From Stictocephala bisonia (Eukaryota > Arthropoda > Insecta > Hemiptera > Membracidae): 64,000 nucleotides of DNA. Below the pieces are notes generated by a model. That model made no database searches and was not told the origin of the DNA. It worked only from the letters and a program-made list of their open reading frames with translations. Location: contig JAQJVL010000253.1 in the NCBI GenBank assembly GCA_035578905.1, forward strand, positions 37,501 to 101,500, written 5' to 3'. Shown piece by piece: positions 1-11,005 of this stretch (its first letter is position 1; the number at the start of each line of letters is the position of its first letter). The position numbers and the translations under genes are program-made.

Positions 1-1641
1 GTGAAGGCAGACGTCATGTTTAAATTTGTAAATTTGAAATGGCAGACGTCATATTTTCAAATGCAATGGCGTAAATAAGAATATGACACGTCACAATTGC
101 TTTGAACTCAGGCAAAACACTTCTTTAGTTATAATAATATAAAATTATTCATATGACATTTACATGATACTAGAAGACACTCCTGCACGCTTCGCGTGCC
201 AACCCTGTTCCTCGCTGCGCTCGTGACACCTCGGCCTTCGGCTTTTTTTGACAACGAATATTAGTGGTTAAATTGTGTTAAGTAAAATAATAATATATAA
301 ATTTATTTCTAGTAGCTCATAAATTGCACTTGAATCGCTACCTACTTAGAGTTTAATAGGAGCATCGCATCCAATGTTATTACTAAAATTAAGAAAGATC
401 TATAACCATCTCAATATTTTAAACATCATTATTTGCACTTGAAAAACGTCCTTTGAGGGCTATCCGCATGGGATATGATTAGGATCCTAAGGGATAATCA
501 ATCTTCAGGGTGAAAATATTGATGAAATAAAACGTTATTGCACAACTACGAACAAAGGCATTTTTTTGACACCTCAACTGTTTAAATTAGTTAAGAAATA
601 AGGAAGGAGTTTTTGGAGTTGCGTTGATAAAAACGGCTTCATGTATTAATATATTTTATATTTCAATACAAATCGTCAGTATACTGTATTTGTTTAAACC
701 TGACACCGTTTTTTGGATGTCAGATGTTTTAGACCCTAAAATATAAAAATGTGACATTCGTAAAGGTACAAATATTCTTCATCAAGTTCGAACATATTTT
801 ATTAATTTTTTAGACTTACAGCTGACAACATACACCCAAAAGTTGATTTTTTTTAAACGTGGTACAATACAATTCAAAATATAAAATAAACTGTAATATT
901 TATAATAAAAAACTACTAATGAAATTGAAAATGTGGTTCTATTTTGTATTTGATTGTTTAATGAATTAGTTTTAGATTTGTTAAACTAACATTAGCCAGG
1001 TGTAACAATCCTAAACATAGTTTTAAAGTAACAAATATTTTAAATTGCTTTTTGAAATTAAAAGTGTCAATAATTTTAATAGCATAATGAAATGAAACGT
1101 ACAATGAAAAATAAACTTCACTGTATTCAATTATATCTGTTTTCGCATATTTACGCTTAAACTTTAGGGACAAATGTTATAAGGGCTTAAAATTACATAA
1201 TTTGTTAAATAAAATGTAATATCCACCCGATGTTTATCTAAATCCCCAAACTTAACTTTAACAAATTGTATGTGGCTTGTGGTGCATCTCGACACTAAAA
1301 ACTTTGTTTATAATTGGTCAACTTTTTTCTATGAACTACATTTGATTGCACTGGTGTATAATCTTATCCAAATCTTATAGCTATTCTGAACGAGGTTACT
1401 TATGCCAGCTGGCAGCCCTTGCTTCACTTAGACCAGGGGGATTCACAAAAGATTGGGAAATGGTGTTCAACAACTCAATTTATAGACCTACGAACACGTG
1501 ACCCTATTGGCTGGAAATGACAAAATGGTGGCTGCTGTGATATTATTGGCTAATTCCTATCGGATATTACGTTTGTTCTTTTAATCGCTGAAAATACGTT
1601 ATTAAAAACTATTTCGAAATCAAAATTAACCTGTTCATTCA
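1..1641. other. AT-rich stretch without a gene
   Basis: No coding region or splice-flanked exon is convincing here; the few short open frames are AT-rich and unlike any family I recognise. Two small GC-richer islands stand out. One, at about 178-250, has CTGCACGCTTCGCGTGCC followed by a T-run and looks like a dispersed-repeat end. The other, at about 1403-1437, contains CAGCCCTTGCTTCACTTAG and resembles the head of the repeat family seen at 38822. Confidence 0.5.
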
Positions 1642-2061
1642 TTAGTTTATCTCGATCCTTACATTTTTCTTTAAACATAGTAACTCTTCCCATGCATTCA
1701 TATTCCTACCCTTATTACAAACTTTTAGAATATCTACGTTTCCGTCTATTTTATCCAAGCTGTGGGTACAATTCAGAAGATGTTTTGCTACATTAGATCT
1801 TTGAGGTTTCTTATTTTTAAAAGCAGAGACATGGTTTTTATATATGTTCTTAAAATTTACAGCCTGACCTATGTAAAACGTATTACTCTCATTATAGTCA
1901 ATCCTACATATTCCTGAATTAATGAATTTATCATCACTTTTAATATTTGGGAGTAAAATTATGGACATAGTCTTACAGGGCTTAAAAGCTATTGATATAT
2001 TGAATTTCTTGTCTATTAGCAACTCTTTGCGTAAACGGTCCATTGTAGTGGAGGGATACAT
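1642..2061 (-). pseudogene. Penelope-like retroelement fragment, GIY-YIG endonuclease domain
   Basis: This is a 139-codon open frame resembling the C-terminal GIY-YIG nuclease of Penelope-like elements (PLEs), which nicks DNA for retrotransposition. What I see: a short N-terminal part with NISIAFKPCKTMSIILLPN, then SGICRIDYNESNTFYIGQ, where GIC replaces the usual GIY and YIG is kept, then KKPQRSNVAKHLLNC. The order and spacing match the PLE nuclease. The Tyr-to-Cys change in GIY, the missing reverse transcriptase upstream (above 2061 on this strand) and the short length mark it as a 5'-truncated dead copy. The stop at 1642 is followed by sequence that seems to continue the family, so the true C-terminus may be longer. 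It appears to sit inside another repeat (see the repeat at 2231). The family call is fairly secure; the subfamily is not known. Confidence 0.78.
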
Positions 2062-2230
2062 AATTCATTTGTTCTTTATCAGATTTTTCTTTTTGAAGTT
2101 CGTGAGCGTGGTTCACCGAAATCGATCACCATAATATTTGTGCATTTTGTACTTGTATTGTAATATATTTGTGTATTTTGTGGTTATATTATAATAAATT
2201 TGTCTTTTGTGACGTTCACTTGTATTATAT

Positions 2231-2610
2231 AAAAAAACTCACTCTTCTGCGTTCTCCTAGGTAACAAAGTTATTTAGTCTTGAAACCATATAAATCTATT
2301 TTAGGTATGTGCAAAATATTGAAATCATGTCAGAGTTAGTAGAAATCGCATTATACGTTTCACAATGAAAACCAAATTAGCCGAACGTTGGCATGATACA
2401 ATGCTTTCTTTTGTATCACCTGTTTGACATAAATTACTATCTTAAATTCATTCTAATGTTACTCTTTTTTAAAAAAGAGTTGCTGTTTGTACTCTTTAGG
2501 AAAGGAATTTCAAGAAATCCTTTTTTAGAAAGACTCTTGTTACAAATGCTAGCTGCTCCAAATTCAATCAAAAACTGTTCATTGGTTCCGGAGATTTAGT
2601 GATAAGTGAG
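2231..2610 (+). repeat. diverged copy of the 38822-type dispersed repeat
   Basis: Three blocks match copies at 38822-40440 in the same order. AATCATGTCAGAGTTA at about 2323 matches 39006. A GGAATTT...AGAAATCC block near 2500 matches about 40307. A TGGTTC.GGAGATTT block near 2583 matches about 40395. A candidate 5' head of the same family lies at 1403-1437, so the Penelope-like fragment between them may be a later insertion. The class of the repeat is unknown; phrases like its 3' end are common in insect dispersed repeats. Confidence 0.45.
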
Positions 2611-3035
2611 TACATAATTTTTTATGTTATATATGTTTATATTAAGAAAATTAAGCTCTTAAATAATCAACCGTAATCAGAATTCCCTCAAGGGTTTCAA
2701 AGATCCGTTTTATTTCTAAAGATCCGCGTTCAAAAGTCAATTAAAAATTGTAAGGCGATATTAATAAATCCTCGAGCAGTAAGTTGTAGTCCTTCAGGCC
2801 AGGATACTCTCTAAAGTTCAGCGACCACGGATCCTGACCATTCTGCTGTACCAAGGTTAAAAGATCTGCCAGACAGGATGGCCGTCCGTCCTGTTCCTTT
2901 GTACAGGACACTATTAGTTGAAGAGGCTAAAACACATCCTAGCTATAATATTAAGGTTACATTCTTTTGACCAGCATTCATTCACAGCAGTAAATTAATA
3001 ATCTGTGAATAATTTTGGAGTCGGTGCATAAAATT
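2611..3035. other. no recognisable feature
   Basis: Unique-looking AT-rich sequence before the 29-bp array. It has no coding frame of note. Confidence 0.4.
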
Positions 3036-3853
3036 ACATACACTCTGTATGTATAACTAACTGTACATACACTCTGTACGTATAACTAACTGTACATACA
3101 CTCTGTACGTATAACTAACTGTACATACACTCTGTATGTATAACTAACTGTACATACACTCTGTACGTATAACTAAACTGTACATACACTCTGTATGTAT
3201 AACTAACTGTACATACACTCTGTACGTATAACTAACTGTACATACACTCTGTACGTATAACTAACTGTACATACACTCTGTACGTATAACTAACTGTACA
3301 TACACTCTGTACATATAACTAACTGTACATGCACTCTGTACGTATAACTAACTGTACATACACTCTGTACGTATAACTAACTGTACATACACTCTGTACG
3401 TATAACTAACTGTACATGCACTCTGTACGTATAACTAACTGTACATACACTCTGTATGTATAACTAACTGTACATACACTCTGTACGTATAACTAACTGT
3501 ACATGCACTCTGTACGTATAACTAACTGTACATACACTCTGTACGTATAACTAACTGTACATACACTCTGTACGTATAACTAACTGTACATACACTCTGT
3601 ACGTATAACTAACTGTACATACACTCTGTACGTATAACTAACTGTACATACACTCTGTACGTATAACTAACTGTACATACACTCTGTACGTATAACTAAA
3701 TGTACATACACTCTGTACGTATAACTAACTGTACATACACTCTGTACGTATAACCAACTGTACATACAGAGTGTATGTATAACTAACTGTACATGCACTC
3801 TGTACATATAACTAACTGTACATACACTCTGTATGCATAACAAACTGTACGTA
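3036..3853 (+). repeat. 29-bp minisatellite, about 28 units
   Basis: This is a tandem array with a 29-bp period, measured between successive CTGTAC starts at 3061 and 3090. The unit contains CTGTACATACACTCTGTACG followed by TATAACTAA. Units differ mainly by C/T changes in GTACGTA/GTATGTA and TACAC/TGCAC. One unit near 3170 has an extra A. Near 3761-3785 the core is inverted (CAGAGTGTATGTAT), which the near-palindromic unit allows. No stable coding frame crosses it. Confidence 0.95.
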
Positions 3854-6800
3854 CTATAATTTTTGATTTACGTGAATTTGAGATAAACTAGTGTAACATT
3901 AAAGGAATTCGATGAAATAAATAGGCATCTTAACCAGAACTAAGAGAAGTTTTTTTTATTAGACTAATTAATAAATAAATTATATATTTAAACTTACCAA
4001 ACATAAAATAGATATACTAATATTCAGTATTTTAAAAGCTCCTTTTATCATTAATATTAAAAATACTTTTCACCAAAAAGTGGTAGTGTTGTTTAAGGAT
4101 TTAGTTACTATTTAAATAAAAAAATAAAACTTATTTTTGTGTATGAAAATATTTGTATTATTTTTTGGTGGAGACTTGAATAACATTTAATACCATCGCA
4201 ATTATTTGCTTTTATTTATCACAAATTATTGTAAACTTAGTAGTCTCGACAAAATATACTTTATTTAAACATCAAAATTCCTAAGCGTACAATGATTTGT
4301 ATAAAAATAACAACAAATGTATTGAATTATTTATGTTCACTTTTCTGCTTGAGTAATGAAGTGTGATGAATTGAGCGTACTGATTAAACTCATGATAACG
4401 TAAGAATATACGAACATAGCTTATGACTACAATATAAACACGTAAATGGATTACAACACTATGTTATATTATTTGTAAATGTCCGTCAAACTTAATGATT
4501 CGAGTAAAGTGTAGGATTATAGTTGTAAAATCAAGGAGACCATTTTAGTTATATTTTATATCGTGAAGAAATGTCTTCTATCCACATAATATCAAGATAA
4601 TACAAGAAGATATCGATACAAATCGTAGATGACATGTAATACCCAATCAAATATCACCTGATTTACAACAGCTGTTCTGACCTGAGTAGTTCATCACATT
4701 TCCACCAGGATATCTATCCGTAGTGAACCATCGGTATTTTAATCAGTTCGAGAAACAGCCTTTTACAGCCTTTGATTATATAGATATACAATAGATATTC
4801 CATCAGATAGGAATATTTGTGCCTGTAGTTTTGTTAGTTAGCGAGGCCTGCAACCACAGCTTTTTTAAACTGCATTACATTTACATGGGACTACACTAGC
4901 GCTCCACATTGGACCACTAAAACAGCTGATATTTTGAAACTCAAAATTTAACAATGGATGGAAAATCGATTTATGTATCAAATCAATGCTTTTACTATCA
5001 TGAGTAGTTACTTGATTTTATTGTAATGTTATACCAATGCAAAGTTATATTATTTAATTTAGGGCCTACTAATGTTATTACATTTACTAATGTTAAATTA
5101 CATTGTTAGCAAAAATAAAAACACACACACACAAATGAAAGCGTCTTATTGTTTTAATTTTAATTTAAAAACAGAGTTTTATTGATACTGTAGTTTGGTT
5201 AAGATACCCATCAGATTATCTTATTATAGAATAAATTAAAAATTGTAATAATTAAAACATAAAACTGCAAAATGTACTATTTTAAAAGTTTTAATATCAC
5301 ATACTAAATATTAACATTTAAAACCTTTAAATTTATTTCAATTATCATTTTTACTTACAACATTCTTTTCATCCAGTTTGTGAACTGTCATTAGCTATGA
5401 AAAATTCCATTAATGCACTTAGTGACCATTCTTTGCGATAAAAATATTTTTACAATATAATATTAAATAGGTATTATAAAAAACACAAATACTAAATTGA
5501 GAGAATAATTAATTATAACCTCAAAATCAAATATTAAAATACCTATTTAATTAGTAAAGCATGTGAGTTTAATCGTAAGTCTATATTACATTGTAAGTCT
5601 AGAATTCATAATTTCGTTAACAACCACAGCCAATCTTACTCTCCTCTCCCAAAAAAAATCCCTCCGGAAATGTGGAAATTTCCCACTGCCTAGAGCTCAT
5701 AGATATTTTACTCAGATTTTCTACTACCAGATACATTATGGTGATAGACAAACAATTTGTAAACATTTGTTTTTGGATACATATTTTATAATTATTATTA
5801 CAAACGGTTATTTTTTTATAATGAGAAAAATCTCAGTGTTTCTCGTTAAAAAAGCATACATTGTACAAATTACATCGAGCACTATACAAGATAAGTTCAA
5901 CGACAGAAACAGGCAACAATATAGTCTGTAAGTAGTTAATGAGTGGTCACTTTATAGTTTTTCTATCTGATGTCGACATAAGTAATCTGTCATATTTCTG
6001 ACGTGTGTTCATTATTTACTTCCGAGAAGTGGAACAGTGCAATGTCACTAAGTAGAGACTATTACACAGCTGTAGGAATCCATAACTAACAATGTTAACA
6101 CTTATGATAATAAGTTTTTTTATTCATTTTTAGACTACAACAAATGACGGAAAATTTCTACTAGAAGTGATCTCGTTATACAATGAAATTTATGATTTTT
6201 TTACGGATTGTTTGTTGAATTTTATAAATATTAACACTGAAAATATAAAATGGAAATATTTATGCATAGTGGTGGAGAACAGACAATCTGTCAGAATTAA
6301 TGTTTAAAGTAATAAATCCTTTTAATTTACAAGTTTCATAGTTAGCTTATCACAAGTTATGAAAAGCTCTCTCGAACTTACTTACTCTAACACTGACATT
6401 AAACTTGCGTGTTGGAAGGTTGCCTATAGAGAGTAGCGGGTCAATGCCAGCCTTCTGGGTTCTGACAAATATTAGCATGATTATTTCTACCTATAAAGTC
6501 ACTAAATAAGTAAATACAAACATTTTATGTTGCGCAAGTATTTATATCTTTCTACAGATACAATTTTATCTCCTCCTGTGCGTAAAATTACAAAAATATT
6601 TGTTCAGATAAAATTATCGTTATAAATATTGTACACAAAATAATAATACTATTTTTTAAATGTCTTTTAAGCTAATCATGATGTGTTTCACTCTTTCATA
6701 TTCAACAAGTTGTGAAATTATTATTTGTGACATAAATGGTGATTGGAAAATAGTACACAAAGATTAAAAAAACGACAAGAATTATGATGGGATAGATAAC

Positions 6801-6970
6801 CACAGAAACATTTCAAGGAGCTTTTAAGACACTTGGGTTGCTCAATATTCCAGATCCATATGGATTATAGATCTATAGATCTATTGTTGTTGCGGTAGTA
6901 AGACACAGGCACGTATTTGCATAAAGTGAAAACACGATATCAAAAATAAATTTTAAATTTCCTCAAACAA
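3854..6970. other. 3.1 kb AT-rich stretch, no supported gene
   Basis: I see no exon, transposase or tandem array. A 122-codon open frame at 5563-5931 has no recognisable motif and a composition like its surroundings, so it is not called. A short (CA) run lies near 5120. Confidence 0.5.
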
Positions 6971-6974
6971 GTTG

Positions 6975-7160
6975 ATTCAATAATTTTAACGAAAATATTT
7001 ACCACGATAAATTAAAGCCTTGGGAAACACAATTAACTTATTTTATGTGTTGATAGACTGTTATAGAACTTTTGCTAGACCATTGGTCAGCACTTCTGCC
7101 TATAGTACTAGGCGTCACGGTTCATGTCCTGTGAGGTCCAACAGAGATTTGCTAGGGCGG
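6975..7160 (+). repeat. left arm of a long inverted repeat
   Basis: About 185 bp that reappears in reverse complement at 7946-8130. Shared blocks include AACGAAAATATTTACCACGA at the outer end and CACAGGACATGAACC (as complement) near the inner end. Homology stops at GCTAGGGC on the inside and just past CGTTAAAAT on the outside. The arms differ by scattered substitutions and small indels, so the structure is not brand new. The 0.8-kb spacer holds a reversed copy of the 38822-type repeat. The arms may be the long termini of a foldback element or two opposed copies of one repeat. Confidence 0.85.
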
Positions 7161-7559
7161 TCTGTGGTTAAGTTAGATTACACGTGTAATTGGCATTTCA
7201 ATGATAAAAAGGTTTTTTCAAGGGCATAAGTTGCTCCCCAGTAGGAGCTCTTGTAGGATAACAACCAACAATCTTAATACAGTATATAAAACCCAAAAAC
7301 GATGTACTTACCATCACGAAATCTTCAGAACCACTAGACAGATGTTGACGAAATTTAGTTAGATTTTGTATCATAGAGACCTACTAAGAAAGAATATTCT
7401 CAAAATTTCATTTCTAAGGAGTAAAACAGCCCTTCAACCTTACCTTTTTTCATACAAATAACATCGTCATTTTAATATTCAAACACCTGATACCAACAAC
7501 ATAAACATGACATCGAAGATTGACAAATTTGGTTTCATTTTGAAATATATAAGGTATTA

Positions 7560-7765
7560 TCTACTAACTACCTTGAGATTATTGCACTTACTTGAAGCCC
7601 CCTAAAATAGACTATAGGGTTTTCAGACTATAAAACTTTGTTATCTACGAGAATGTTAGTATGCTGTGCTTTTATATTGATGTGATGGTTTATAGAGAAC
7701 CACGGAGGGAATGGTAAGCAAGCGAAGAGAACCATCCTGTAGCGGAGCGAGGGCTGTCTGCAAGT
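7560..7765 (-). repeat. reversed copy of the 38822-type dispersed repeat
   Basis: On the minus strand it reads through the GC-rich head (CCCTCGCTCCGCTACAGGATG, then TCTTCGCTTGCTTACC) into GAGAACCAC and an ATCAATATAAAAGC block. These match 38830-38930 in order. It lies in the spacer of the inverted repeat 6975/8130. Confidence 0.6.
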
Positions 7766-7945
7766 ATGTAGATAAAAGAAAGAGATAATTGTATTGTTCT
7801 ATTTAGATATAAATAATCTCTTTGTTTCTTCGGATAGTTTAAACAACAGATTTTATGTATTCTTTAATTTATAAAAAATTGTATTACTTTAACTAAATAC
7901 TACTTTCCAATATCAACAGTAATTTACATATATATATACTGTATG

Positions 7946-8126
7946 CCCTAGCAAATCTCTGGTGGACCTCACAGGACATGAACCGTGACGCCCAGTACTA
8001 TCGGCAGAAGTGCTGACCAATGGTCTAGCAAGAGTTCTATATCAGTCTATCAACACATAAAAATAAGTTAATTGTGTTTACCAAGGCTTTAAATTTATCG
8101 TGGTAAATATTTTCGTTAAAATATTG

Positions 8127-8130
<4 letters not shown>
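7946..8130 (-). repeat. right arm of a long inverted repeat
   Basis: Reverse complement of 6975-7160. It begins at GCCCTAGCAAATCTC and ends in CGTTAAAAT, running directly into a (TA)n tract. Confidence 0.85.

Positions 8131-8187
<57 letters not shown>
8128..8187. repeat. (TA)n microsatellite
   Basis: A pure TA run of about 58 bp abutting the outer end of the right inverted-repeat arm. Only the right arm has it, so it probably expanded after insertion at a TA-rich site. Confidence 0.95.
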
Positions 8188-8189
<2 letters not shown>

Positions 8190-8906
8190 GTTAATTTAAA
8201 CATGATCATGTTAAAAATAACTTAACTACGAAGTCTGTTAACTATGAGGTAGAATGTAAAATAATTTGTAATAAAGATTACAACCACAATACATATAATC
8301 GGCAAGTTCAATATTAAAACTATTATTGAATAATATTATTATTCATTATAGCGCAGAATCTTTTTAGTCTAAGAAAATACAGGAATTGTGTACTTAAAAC
8401 GGTTTATTGCTTAGATAAGAAAAAGCATTACTTTCTTCTTTTTTTTCTTTTAAAAAAAATGAACAACACATTGTCCATTCCTTGACACAATATTTTAACA
8501 TAGAAAATGTTGATATTAAACTTCATGTTCAGTTTCGTTATTACGTTTTGGAGGAGGTAAAACATCATCTAATGGCTAACAACTGAAAAATAGTTATGAA
8601 TCGAAATTTAAAAATTTTTTATCGTGATATGGCAAAAGTATACAAATTTATGATTGGGTTAAAATACTTTTATGTCTCTGGTTTGTAAAAAACGCCATCA
8701 AAATACCTCATAAAAAAGTGGTTTTAAATACAAATCGTAATACAATTATTCTCAATACAATGACTTCATCAAGGTTTGTCCATTCGGAGATAAAACGATC
8801 CACGTAGTATGAGGGGGGCATATTTCCGTTGTCATTAATCGTTAATGTTTCATAGGTAGTTGTGGAAAGCTATTTTTATTTATTTTTATTATTTTTTTTC
8901 ATTATA
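8188..8906. other. no recognisable feature
   Basis: AT-rich sequence between the microsatellite and the mariner element. No coding frame or repeat structure was noticed. Confidence 0.4.
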
Positions 8907-8908
8907 TA

Positions 8909-10216
8909 CGAGGGCAGTTCAATAAATACATAAACTGATGTCATAACACAAAATGTATTTTTTTGAGAAGTTACATGTCATGATCTCCTTCAAAGTACTC
9001 CCCTCCCCAACGCACACACTTATTCCAAAGATGTTTCAACTGTTTGAAAAAGTCCTGGAAAGATTTTTTTGTGATGTCCTTCAGCTCCTTCGTCGCATTT
9101 TCCTTAATCTCGAATATTGTCTCAAATATCCTTCCTTTCAAAGTTTATTTGAGTTTGGGTAACAAGAAGAAGTCACAAGGAGATAGGTCAGGTGATTAGG
9201 GCGGGTGAGGAAGCACAGATATCGAGTGTTTGGCCAAAAACTCACGAGCTCTGAGGGTTGAATGGGCTGTAGCATTGTCATGATGAAAAAAACCAGTCAC
9301 GACTCCTCCACATTTCTGGTCAATTCTGCCTGATAGCGTCTCGCAGACGTTTAATAACTTCAATACAGTAAATCTGATTCACTGTGGAGACTTGTGGGAG
9401 GTACCCATAGTGCACAATGCCCTGAGCATCGAAACACCTTCACATTGGAACGAACTTGGTGAGCTTTTTTGGTCTTGGAGATGTTTTCCCCACCCGCTGA
9501 GACGACTGAATCTTTGTTTCGATGTCATAACCGTACACCCATCATTCATCACCTGTAATAATCCTTGACAAGAAGTTTTCATCTTCTTCTGACGTTCAAG
9601 CAATTCCTCAAAAGTCTGCACATGATGAGTTTTTTGTTCACCTGTCATCAGTCGTGGATCAAATTTTGCAACAACGTGGCACATCTGCAATTTTTCAGTC
9701 AAAATCTCATGACATGACCCAACTGATATTCCACACTCCTCAGCAAGCTTTCTGACAGTCAGACAATGATTTTCCCGAACCAGGGTATTGATTTTGTTGA
9801 CATGTGAGTTGTCAGTTGATGTGGTAGGCCGTCCAGGACGCTCATCATCTTCAGTCGACTGGCGGCCATCTTTAAAACGTCCATGCCACTTAAAACATGT
9901 TGTACGCTTCATAGTAACGTCGCCGTAAGCCGTATTGAGCATATAAAGCGTTTCACTCGTCGATTTGCCGAGTTTAACACAAAATTTCACAGCAATACAT
10001 CGCTTCGTTCAAATTGCACATTGCATAATCCGCCAAATGAAGAAAACAACGTCACAAATAACCTTGTTACTAAGCAACCAATAATGATATTAACATTCTA
10101 CTTATTTCGTTGTAATCAGCTGATCTCTAGGAAAATAGCCACTATAAGCGGATTTACCTGGAACGAACTGGGCCCGCGAAATTCAAACAGTCTATGTATT
10201 TTTTGAACAGGCCTCG
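8909..10216 (-). mobile_element. mariner-family DNA transposon, decayed, 1.3 kb
   Basis: The ends are imperfect terminal inverted repeats of about 29 bp: CGAGGGCAGTTCAATAAATA at the left, and at the right (reverse complement) CGAGGCCTGTTCAAAAAATA. They agree at about 25 of 29 positions. Both are flanked by TA, the classic mariner target site (8907-8908 and 10217-10218). The 1308-bp length is normal for a full-length mariner. The transposase lies on the minus strand and is broken by stops and frameshifts. Confidence 0.9.
9125..9990 (-). pseudogene. mariner transposase pseudogene (DD34D type)
   Basis: Mariner transposase cuts and pastes its element through a DDD catalytic domain behind a paired helix-turn-helix. 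The first roughly 150 residues from 9990 are open and show WHGRFKDGRQSTEDDERPGRP and a second HTH with VRKLAEECGISVGSCHEIL. In the catalytic region the frame shifts: read separately, 9471-9560 gives TGDE-stop-WVYGYD, holding the first Asp. Near 9160-9215 the reverse strand gives PHPP-stop-SPDLSPCDFFLL, holding the last Asp. Both key Asp positions survive as sequence, but in-frame stops replace the Trp/Tyr-region codons and more lie beyond. The element is dead in cis. It lies within the element bounded by TIRs at 8909 and 10216. Confidence 0.88.
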
Positions 10217-10349
10217 TATTAATTACTAGCTAGGCCTAGATTCTTATACAGACGTCAAAGCCAGGCACATTGCTTTTCCCACTTCATAGTAGATATGTAT
10301 CATGCAGTTGAAAGTCACATAAGTGTTCTATAAACATATTTACACATAC

Positions 10350-10445
10350 CTCAGTGAGGTATCCCCGGACGGACTGGTCGTTGATCGTAGGTCTGGCCAG
10401 TGCTAGGGCGAAGCCCCCCACCATCGTCAGTATGATAGCCCACAT
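10350..10445 (-). CDS. first coding exon of a secreted protein (signal peptide)
   Basis: This is a 96-nt exon on the minus strand. A pyrimidine-containing acceptor CGTTTCAG lies directly before ATG, and a strong donor follows as GAG|GTATGTGTA. It encodes 32 residues beginning MWAIILTMVGGFALALA, a typical signal peptide, then RPTINDQSVRGYLTE. It is conspicuously less AT-rich than its surroundings. The ATG falls exactly at the acceptor, so the 5' UTR must lie in an upstream exon at higher coordinate; one candidate ends at 20670. Downstream exons would be below 10350; none is recognised before the window edge. The short mature part is not enough to name the protein; a neuropeptide precursor or other secreted factor is possible. 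Confidence 0.7.
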
Positions 10446-10889
10446 CTGAAACGATTGACAACTCTATGACATAACCAAAATATAGATAACTCTATATATA
10501 TATGTTTAAATTGATAAATAAGAGAAACCGTACGTTTAAGTGTGTATTGTCTATGTGTGTTGTTACAGTCGAACTACACTATTATAAAAATAAATACTAG
10601 TACATATTCTAATTATAAGAATGGCTTTATTATTAAAAATTTTTACGTACAAAGGGAAAACTCAGGACTACTCTTTTACAATTAACTCTAATACTTAAAC
10701 AGAGAAAAGCCTTGCCTAGAAACGAGGTTGTAGCCTCCTTAACTAGAAGGAGGCTTCTAGTTATGACGTTGATCGCTTAAATCTATGTTCTAAGAAGAAG
10801 GAAGCCTTACTCTAATAAAGATGGAAGTCTAGATCATAACTAATAAAACATAATGGATTATAAATATACGAAATATATATATATTTTTT

Positions 10890-11005
10890 TATTTTATTCA
10901 TAAGACGCCGATCGTCAAGATATGGGCGAATATGGATTTCGAATGAGTGTGATGAGTGTAGATGAGCGAATGTAGTCATTGTTACAAACTAAGGCCGACT
11001 ATTCC
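10890..11005 (-). repeat. 3' fragment of the 45470-type SINE-like repeat
   Basis: It contains AAGACGCCGATCGTCAAGATA and the GAATATGG block shared with 19080 and (reversed) 50120. On the minus strand it ends in an A/T-rich tail after GGCGTCTTATGAATAAAATA, as a retroposed short element would. Confidence 0.6.

Noticed and set aside
5563..5931. 122-codon open frame
   Set aside because: No motif, no splice signals, composition like neutral surroundings.
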